Shown: positions 6,076 through 12,133 of the stretch, one piece after another
Numbering within the stretch: the stretch's first letter is position 1
Layout: each line of letters starts with the position of its first letter
From: CBDVBL01 sp965555375
Lineage (GTDB): Bacteria; Zixibacteria; MSB-5A5; UBA10806
Length of the DNA stretch: 15,094 nucleotides
Direction of reading: 5' to 3'
Assembly (NCBI GenBank): GCA_965555375.1
Contig: CBEWDL010000079.1
Span: forward strand, 1-15,094
The notes under the pieces: model-generated
Told to the model about the DNA's origin: nothing
Database searches by the model: none
The model's input: the letters and a program-made list of their open reading frames with translations, nothing else
Translations under genes and position numbers: made by a program

Positions 6076-6136
6076 GTTGGCGGATGTCCTCGTCCGCCAA
6101 CAACAGGTGAGCTGGTGCACGAGGACGTACACCAGC
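6076..6136. repeat. REPIN-like pair of inverted homologous hairpins
   Basis: Hairpin 1 (6076-6101) is a perfect 9-bp stem, GTTGGCGGA/TCCGCCAAC, with an 8-base loop. Hairpin 2 (6111-6136) is a perfect 7-bp stem, GCTGGTG/CACCAGC, with a 12-base loop. Both are 26 bases long, 9 bases apart. The reverse complement of hairpin 2 shares the GTCCTCGT core and flanking TGG/CCA with hairpin 1, so they are two inverted copies of one unit. Their stems differ by compensating changes. This is the layout of REPIN/BIME elements. Presence elsewhere in the genome cannot be tested here. Confidence 0.6.
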
Positions 6137-6160
6137 CACAAAATAATTTAGGTGACAATG

Positions 6161-6187
6161 AAAAAGGCGCTGTCATCAAGCAGCCCC
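6161..6187 (-). terminator. Intrinsic terminator of the exported nucleosidase gene
   Basis: The stem is GGCGCTG (6166-6172) with CAGCCCC (6181-6187), with one C-C mismatch. Five T follow on the minus strand (6161-6165). It starts 5 bases past the stop codon at 6193. Sequence and context (ATGAAAAAGG) resemble the terminator at 4574-4601. Confidence 0.7.
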
Positions 6188-6192
6188 TCTAT

Positions 6193-7068
6193 CTATTCAA
6201 CATTCTCAAGAAACCTGATGACAATCATGGACGAATTCTCAGCGGCGATCTCGAAGAATTCATCCATCTCCTTTGCTGCCGATTCGGAACCGGAACCGCC
6301 GGCCAGGTCGGATGCCGAACGAAAGGCTATGAAGGGGATGTCATTGACTGCGCATACCTGGGCCACGGCCGCCGTCTCCATATCGGTGATCAGAGCGTTA
6401 AAGGTCTTATTAAGCCAGATCCTCTTTTCCGGATTATCGATAAATGAATTTCCGCTGACGCCGATCCCGCCAACCAATAATTGCGGCGTCCTATCGCCAA
6501 TTTTTTGAGGTAAGCTTACTTCATCAGTGAGATCTTCAGCTACCTCATACATCGAGCTGTCCACCGGGAAATCAGAACGTTCAACCAGGCTATCGAGCCG
6601 CGGCGAATAGAATCGAATTCCTCCCGGCTGGAATCCGTCGGCGCCATAGTATCCGTAATCATGAGTTATCCAGCTCTGGCAGACGACAATATCACCGATA
6701 TGGACTGAGGTATCGATTGCGCCGGCGATCCCGGTAAATATGATCGCTCGTGGCCGGTACTGATCGATTAGTCTCTGAGCAGTCATGGCGGCGTTGGTCA
6801 TCCCCACGCCTGACTCGGCAATCACTATATTCTTTCCGGAAAGTTCTCCGGAGCACACAGGCCTGCCCAGCATAGTTCCGGTCTCCGTTACGGACATCTT
6901 CTCCATCAATAATTGACCCTCGGCATCAAAAGCGTAGAGTATAAGATACTGTGGAAGCGGGCGGTCCTGCACCTGGCAATGCACAAAAAGGAGCAAGACG
7001 GGAAATATGACAAACACCATCGCCCATTTTGGCACTCGGCATATATTCGGCCTGCGAGTCATATCCAT
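6193..7068 (-). CDS. Exported or membrane-anchored MTA/SAH nucleosidase-family protein (PNP/UDP phosphorylase superfamily)
   Basis: 291 residues. I chose the ATG at 7068 because AAAGGA lies 7-8 bases upstream. A longer frame from 7128 lacks a ribosome site. Key family features are present: Glu50 in AFDAE (equivalent to E. coli MTAN Glu12), SGVGMTNAA (86-94), TGIAGA with IGDIVV (112-129), Asp-Met-Glu-Thr at 229-232 (family M-E ribose-binding motif), and Asp254 in SASD (proton donor). These support N-glycosidic cleavage of a nucleoside such as MTA, SAH or a relative. The unusual part is residues about 14-31: basic residues, a strongly hydrophobic stretch and FVHC. This suggests a signal peptide, a signal anchor or a non-canonical lipobox (His at -1), whereas typical MTAN enzymes are cytosolic and about 230 residues. 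The substrate is not settled. A weak promoter (TTGAAA 7159-7164, TAATCT 7136-7141) lies upstream. Confidence 0.85.
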   Translation of the reverse strand: MDMTRRPNICRVPKWAMVFVIFPVLLLFVHCQVQDRPLPQYLILYAFDAEGQLLMEKMSVTETGTMLGRPVCSGELSGKNIVIAESGVGMTNAAMTAQRLIDQYRPRAIIFTGIAGAIDTSVHIGDIVVCQSWITHDYGYYGADGFQPGGIRFYSPRLDSLVERSDFPVDSSMYEVAEDLTDEVSLPQKIGDRTPQLLVGGIGVSGNSFIDNPEKRIWLNKTFNALITDMETAAVAQVCAVNDIPFIAFRSASDLAGGSGSESAAKEMDEFFEIAAENSSMIVIRFLENVE

Positions 7069-7275
7069 TTTATATCCTTTCACATTGTGTATCATTTGCA
7101 TTGACCATCGCCGTAATACTCTGAGCATTTTTAAAAGATTAAAGAATTCTTATCGATTTTTCAATGAGAAATGATTGAACATATTCGGCAAAGCTGACGA
7201 ATTGAGTTAATGCTGTAATAAACGCATAAGAAACTCTCCGGTAAGGCTTTCCCAATCCGTTGCCACAATACAAAA

Positions 7276-7349
<74 letters not shown>

Positions 7350-7358
7350 ATTCAAGCT

Positions 7359-7374
7359 GCCGCCCCGAGGCGGC
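7359..7374. other. Short G/C-rich hairpin just upstream of tRNA-Arg
   Basis: A perfect 6-bp stem, GCCGCC/GGCGGC, with a 4-base loop ends 10 bases before the tRNA 5' end (minus strand). No T run follows on either strand, so it is not a clear terminator. It may be part of the tRNA precursor leader. The rest of 7375-7599 holds no gene and no promoter I can assign with confidence. Confidence 0.4.
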
Positions 7375-7599
7375 GATATTCAATTTTCAATAGGCTCGGC
7401 TGTCATCGCCGTTCCGCCGAAACCAATCATCGTTAGTATTTACACGATTTTCCACCCCCATGCAAGTATTTTCGCAGGTCATTCAAACAGGGTCAGAGAG
7501 CGTTGCGAAAGCCTCAAAAAAATCCAGTAACCTTATTTAAGCCCTCTGCGTAGTAATTGTAGATGCAGGAAGGAAAATAAGTAAGGGGAGTTTATTGAA

Positions 7600-8679
7600 A
7601 TGAGAAAATTTATCATTATCGGGGCTGTAATAATTCTTCTGGCCGGAGCGGCTTACATCGCCTTCGGCTCATCCAAAGACAAAGAAAACGGCATCAAGTT
7701 CGTGGAGGTTACAAAAGACACTATTGTTGATAAAGCCCTGGCTGTCGGTCAGCTCGAGCCGCGGCAGGAAATTCAGGTCAAATCGAAGATATCAGGCATT
7801 GTTAAGATACTCCATGTCGACGTCGGCAATAACGTAAGAGCTGGAGATCCCCTGATCACCGTCGCCCCGAATCCTACTCCTCTTGAGTATTCCGAGGCCA
7901 AACGAAGGCTGGAATTAGCTGAAGTCGACTTTGTTAACGCTCAAAAGATATTCAACCGGCAAAAGGAGCTTTTCGAGAAGAACCTTACAAGCCAGCAGCA
8001 GTTCGATATAAACAAGGCCGAATTCGATAATGCCAAGCTGATCAAACAACTCGCCCAGGAGAAATTCGATCTACTCCAGAAGGGGGTTACCTCGGGTGGA
8101 AAAAACGAAAATACTATAATATCTCCCATAAACGGCACGATATTGGAAAAACTGGTTAACGAAGGCGACCCGGTGGTGCCGTTGACTTCCTATCAGGCCG
8201 GGACTCCGCTTTTGACCCTGGCCCCGATGGAGGAGCTTATCTTCAAGGGCACCGTGGACGAGATCGACGTGGGCAAACTCATATCGGGCATGAAGACCGA
8301 TATCAAAGTGGGGGCTCTTCCGGGCGAAGAAATAGCCGGCGTTCTGTCTAAAATTTCTCCAAAAGCTAAAAAACAGGATAATACAACCCTTTTCGACATC
8401 GAGATCGAGGTTACGGACCAGGGTGAAAAAACCCTTCGCGCCGGCTATTCGGCCAATGCCGATATCATCATCAGCAAAAAAGACAGCATTCTGGTCATCC
8501 CCGAGCGGCTGGTTACCTTTGCAGAAGATACCGCCCGGGTGGAGGTGCAGGATTCCCTGGGTAATATCGATTTTAAAGATATCGAAGTCGGTCTATCGGA
8601 CGGTTTGAATATCGAAGTCGTCAGCGGCCTTGACCTTGGTGATAAAATCGTCGAAAGGCCCCCCAAGGAGATCGAGTAG
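7600..8679 (+). CDS. Periplasmic adaptor of a MacA/HlyD-type ABC efflux system
   Basis: 359 residues, close to E. coli MacA (371). The ATG at 7600 follows GGGGAG. An N-terminal membrane segment (about 4-22) anchors it in the inner membrane. Then come the first half of the lipoyl-like domain (IQVKSKISGIVKILHVDVGNNVRAGDPL, about 57-86), an alpha-hairpin of heptad-rich helices (about 96-160, containing NLTSQQQFDINKAEFDNA), the second lipoyl half (IISPINGTILEKLVNEGDPV, about 173-192) and beta-barrel and membrane-proximal domains (about 205-355). Adaptors of this type link an inner-membrane ABC transporter to an outer-membrane channel. It is first in a four-gene operon. No outer-membrane channel gene is in the window. 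Its stop abuts the next start. Confidence 0.9.
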   Translation: MRKFIIIGAVIILLAGAAYIAFGSSKDKENGIKFVEVTKDTIVDKALAVGQLEPRQEIQVKSKISGIVKILHVDVGNNVRAGDPLITVAPNPTPLEYSEAKRRLELAEVDFVNAQKIFNRQKELFEKNLTSQQQFDINKAEFDNAKLIKQLAQEKFDLLQKGVTSGGKNENTIISPINGTILEKLVNEGDPVVPLTSYQAGTPLLTLAPMEELIFKGTVDEIDVGKLISGMKTDIKVGALPGEEIAGVLSKISPKAKKQDNTTLFDIEIEVTDQGEKTLRAGYSANADIIISKKDSILVIPERLVTFAEDTARVEVQDSLGNIDFKDIEVGLSDGLNIEVVSGLDLGDKIVERPPKEIE

Positions 8680-9912
8680 TTGAAGATATTAATCGTATTC
8701 AAACAGTTTCTGCAGGATATCAAAAAGCAGAAACTGAGAACTTTCCTGACCACCTTCGGCATACTCTGGGGGACGGCCGCCACGGTCATACTGATTGCAT
8801 TTGGGGAGGGCCTCTATACATATCAGATGAAGAGATTTCACGGTCTTGGCAACAGAATCACCATCGTCTGGCCGGGAACCACCTCCAAACCGTTTAAGGG
8901 ACTTCCCAAAAGCCGCACGATCCGTTTCACGGATGACGATGTCGATATGCTGAAAAAAGAGATTCGCGGCATATCGCTGGCCTCCCCGGAATACAGTCGA
9001 AGCGCCCCGATTACCTACGAACGCAAGACCCTCACGCAGAGTGTGAAAGGGATATATCCTGAGTGGGGACTTATGCGCAATATCATCCCGGAAGCCGGCG
9101 GAAGATTCATAAACGAAATCGACCATCAATACCGTAAAAGGGTTGTCTTTTTGGGGACGAGGATCAGGGATAAACTGTTCGGCGAGGAGGTCAATCCGGT
9201 TGGTAAGTATGTGACTATTAAGGGAGTACCCTTTCTGGTCATCGGCGTGATGAAAGATAAGCTACAGAATTCGTCATACAGCGGTCGTGACAGGCATAAT
9301 ATGTTTGTTGCCTCCTCGACATTCAAAACGATGTTCGACAGGCGATACCCGAATAATATGGTCTACCAGGTGCCCGAGGGGATCAGTTCGAGGGCGGTTT
9401 TGAAAAAGGTTAACGGAGTTTTAGGGCGGAAATATAAATTCGATCCCGATGACGAGCAGGCCCTTATGGTCTGGGATACAATTAGATCCGAGGAACAGTG
9501 GAAGCCGTTTTTCGAGGGTTTCAAGATATTTCTGGGTATCATCGGAGTATTTACTCTGATCGTCGGCGGTATCGGCACAGCCAATATTATGTATGTTGTG
9601 GTTAAAGAGCGCACCAAGGAGATCGGGATCAAGATGGCCCTGGGTGCTACCCGCGTCCATATAATGGGACAGATAATCTTTGAATCAATTCTGATTACAA
9701 CAATGGGCGGATCTTTTGGATTTTTTGTGGCCAAGCTTTTCGAAAGGGGATTTCCTCAGCTCGGCCTGGGGGAATACGTAGGCGATCCGATAATCGCCGC
9801 CAACGCCGTGATTGCCACCATAGCCATAATCGGCACCATCGGCTTTTTAGCCGGCTTTTTCCCGGCCCGGAGAGCATCGAGGTTGAATCCGGTGGAGGCT
9901 TTGAGACTGTAG
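8680..9912 (+). CDS. MacB/FtsX-type ABC transporter permease 1
   Basis: 410 residues. The start is TTG at 8680, immediately after the adaptor stop, with AAGGAG inside the end of the adaptor gene. The TTG start and zero spacing suggest translational coupling. Layout: TM1 about 21-42, a periplasmic MacB_PCD domain about 45-275 (GGRFINEID, VNPVGKYV, VPFLVIGVM), then an FtsX domain with TM2 about 281-305, TM3 about 330-353 and TM4 about 371-394. It ends with FFPARRASRLNPVEALR, the family's conserved tail. There is no fused ATPase, unlike E. coli MacB. This is a mechanotransmission-type permease working with the ATPase at 11183. It is paralogous to the next gene. Confidence 0.93.
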   Translation: MKILIVFKQFLQDIKKQKLRTFLTTFGILWGTAATVILIAFGEGLYTYQMKRFHGLGNRITIVWPGTTSKPFKGLPKSRTIRFTDDDVDMLKKEIRGISLASPEYSRSAPITYERKTLTQSVKGIYPEWGLMRNIIPEAGGRFINEIDHQYRKRVVFLGTRIRDKLFGEEVNPVGKYVTIKGVPFLVIGVMKDKLQNSSYSGRDRHNMFVASSTFKTMFDRRYPNNMVYQVPEGISSRAVLKKVNGVLGRKYKFDPDDEQALMVWDTIRSEEQWKPFFEGFKIFLGIIGVFTLIVGGIGTANIMYVVVKERTKEIGIKMALGATRVHIMGQIIFESILITTMGGSFGFFVAKLFERGFPQLGLGEYVGDPIIAANAVIATIAIIGTIGFLAGFFPARRASRLNPVEALRL

Positions 9913-9913
9913 T

Positions 9914-11182
9914 ATGCGAATTCTAACCTACAAGCTGCTTTTGTTCGTGAAGCTTATCGGCAGGGAATTTAAGGCTCAAAAACTCAGGATGGGACTTACC
10001 ATTCTGGCTATCACCTGGGGCACGATTTCCATTACCCTCCTGATGGCCTTTAGCGTGGGTCTGGATCAACAGTTTTCAAAGGCGAGGAAAGGGCTTGGCG
10101 AAGGCATAGTGATAGTCTGGGGCGGCCAAACATCGTTACCCTATCAAGGGCTGCCCCAGGGGAGGAGAATTAGCTTCCGAACCGAATCGGGAGTTGTAGA
10201 TCTGATCAAATCCCGGGTTGTCGGTATTGATATGGTGGCCGGCGAGTTTCTGAGGTGGGGTCAGACGCTGGAATATGACAGAAAACAGATCAACAAGCTG
10301 CTTTGCGGCGCCTATCCCGAATATGAGATAATGAGATCTCATTACGCTCAGGCGGGCGGCCGGTTTATAAATCAAAAGGATATGGATTCGAAAAGGCGGG
10401 TTGTTTATCTGGGAACCGCAGTGGCCGAGGAGCTTTTTGACGATGGCGTGAATCCGGTCGGCGAGATAATCAAGATAAACAGCATCCCTTTTACGGTAAT
10501 CGGAGTGATGATCGAGAAATTGCAGGATTCCAACTACCATGGCCCCGACGAGGACTACGTGGTCATTCCCGCCTCCACTTTCTTGCTGATCTATGGCGAT
10601 CCGTTTTTCGACAATCTGGTATATAAGGTTAAAAAAGGAATCGACTCGAAAGTGGTGGAGAAAGACTTATTCCGCGTGCTGGGCGGAAAGTATCGGTTCG
10701 ATCCGGCCGATGAGAGCGCCCTGTGGATATGGGATACCGTCGAAGATGAAAAAATCTCCAGTAAGGTGTTTCTGGGAATTACCATCTTTATGTGGTTTAT
10801 CGGCGGTATGACGCTGCTTATCGCCGGAATTGGTGTGGCGAATATTATGTATGTGGCGGTTCGGGAAAGAACAAAGGAGATCGGCACCAAGATAGCCCTG
10901 GGGGCGGAAAGAAAGCATATAATCTTGCAGTTTATGACCGAGGCTCTTTCAATCGCCCTCGTCGGCGGTATTGTCGGAATAGCGTTCAGCGCGGCCATAT
11001 GCGCGTTATTTAGAATGCTGCCCATGGAGGGCGCGCTGGAGTTTATGGGCCAACCGACCGTCAACTGGCTCGTAGCTGGCACGACTGTCTTTACTCTTAC
11101 ATTTATCGGGCTGTTTGCAGGATTGTTTCCGGCCCGCAAAGCAGCATCCATTAATCCGGTAGAAGCGTTGAGGTATGAATAG
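9914..11182 (+). CDS. MacB/FtsX-type ABC transporter permease 2
   Basis: 422 residues. The ATG at 9914 is one base after the previous stop. Same architecture as permease 1: TM1 about 27-49, periplasmic domain about 52-283 (AGGRFINQKD, VNPVGEIIK, IPFTVIGVM), TM2 about 284-312, TM3 about 340-366, TM4 about 385-404, and the tail FPARKAASINPVEALR. The two permeases align over their full length with many shared blocks (IVW-G-TS, GLP, FDP-DE-AL, ANIMYV, RTKEIG-K-ALGA), so they arose by tandem duplication and have since diverged. I infer a heterodimeric membrane core. The gene abuts the ATPase gene with no gap. Confidence 0.93.
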   Translation: MRILTYKLLLFVKLIGREFKAQKLRMGLTILAITWGTISITLLMAFSVGLDQQFSKARKGLGEGIVIVWGGQTSLPYQGLPQGRRISFRTESGVVDLIKSRVVGIDMVAGEFLRWGQTLEYDRKQINKLLCGAYPEYEIMRSHYAQAGGRFINQKDMDSKRRVVYLGTAVAEELFDDGVNPVGEIIKINSIPFTVIGVMIEKLQDSNYHGPDEDYVVIPASTFLLIYGDPFFDNLVYKVKKGIDSKVVEKDLFRVLGGKYRFDPADESALWIWDTVEDEKISSKVFLGITIFMWFIGGMTLLIAGIGVANIMYVAVRERTKEIGTKIALGAERKHIILQFMTEALSIALVGGIVGIAFSAAICALFRMLPMEGALEFMGQPTVNWLVAGTTVFTLTFIGLFAGLFPARKAASINPVEALRYE

Positions 11183-11899
11183 ATGAATAACGGAACTCTG
11201 GCATCGTTATCCGGAATCACCAAGGTCTATCGGACTGGCAAGGTGGAGGTCAGGGCCTTGCGGGGTATAGACTTCGAGATCAAAAGGGGTGAGTTTATCG
11301 CCGTTATCGGGCCATCCGGATCGGGCAAATCCACCCTTATGAACATTATAGGGTGCCTCGATACCCCTACATCCGGCAATTACGTTCTGGATGGCCAGCC
11401 GGTAGCGGATATGGGGATTCACGAACTGGCGGCCATAAGAAATAAAAAGATTGGCTTCATTTTCCAGAATTTCAACCTGTTGGCCTATGCCACCGCCTAT
11501 GAAAATGTCGAGCTGCCGTTGATCTTTGCGGGAACATCGGGTCCGGTTCGCAAAGAGAAAGTTATGCATAGTCTCTCTATCGTGGGGCTTGCGGATAGAG
11601 CTGATCATAAACCCACAGAATTATCGGGAGGCGAAATGCAGCGGGTTGCTATCGCCAGAGCGCTGGCCAACGACCCGGAAGTTATACTCGCCGATGAACC
11701 TACAGGGAATCTCGATACAGGATCCGGCCGGGAGATCCTCTCGATATTCGAGAAGCTGAATTCAATGGGTAGATCGGTGGTGACCATCACCCATGATATG
11801 ACTATTGCCAGCCGATGTCATAGAATCGTACGCATCAGGGACGGTCTCATTGAGTCGACCACAGAAAACGGCGAAAAGGTGAGTTCAGCCGGCAACTAA
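11183..11899 (+). CDS. LolD/MacB-type ABC transporter ATPase
   Basis: 238 residues, normal for the family. The ATG directly follows the stop of permease 2, with GAGG 9 bases upstream. All nucleotide-binding motifs are present: Walker A GPSGSGKST (43-51), Q-loop Gln95 (IFQNFNLL), signature LSGGE (147-151), Walker B VILADE (167-172), D-loop NLDT, and H-loop His204 (THDM). The FQNFNLL and LPL motifs are typical of the MacB/LolD/FtsE group. It would power the two FtsX-type permeases, coupling cytoplasmic ATP hydrolysis to periplasmic conformational change, with the adaptor passing substrate to an outer-membrane channel. The cargo (antibiotic, peptide, lipid or lipoprotein) cannot be told from sequence. 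Confidence 0.96.
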   Translation: MNNGTLASLSGITKVYRTGKVEVRALRGIDFEIKRGEFIAVIGPSGSGKSTLMNIIGCLDTPTSGNYVLDGQPVADMGIHELAAIRNKKIGFIFQNFNLLAYATAYENVELPLIFAGTSGPVRKEKVMHSLSIVGLADRADHKPTELSGGEMQRVAIARALANDPEVILADEPTGNLDTGSGREILSIFEKLNSMGRSVVTITHDMTIASRCHRIVRIRDGLIESTTENGEKVSSAGN

Positions 11900-11945
11900 T
11901 GTCTTTTCCCCTAACAGCTGTTTGCTCGATATCGAAAACAATCAT

Positions 11946-11975
11946 ACCGGAATATATCATGGCCGGTTTGATTTT
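11946..11975 (+). terminator. Weak possible terminator after the efflux operon
   Basis: ACCGG (11946-11950) pairs with CCGGT (11963-11967) across a 12-base loop, followed by TTGATTTT. The stem is short and the T run is interrupted, so some transcription may pass into the downstream regulator gene. The remainder of 11900-12133 shows no gene. Confidence 0.25.
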
Positions 11976-12133
11976 AGATGTTCGGTCAGGTCGTAGTGAA
12001 ACGTGACATAACAGAACTTTGAAACAGATTTATCGTCTTCGGTATACGGCGGGTGGTCGTGATCGATTTCCCTTGCGAAATTTGAAATTTTTAATATCTT
12101 GGGTTAGGGTATTGGAGATCGCCGAGCATAACC

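Noticed and set aside
6049..6447. Plus-strand open frame of 132 residues near the REPIN-like element
   Set aside because: It crosses the hairpins and the nucleosidase terminator, then runs antisense to the conserved nucleosidase gene. No supporting ribosome site or domain.
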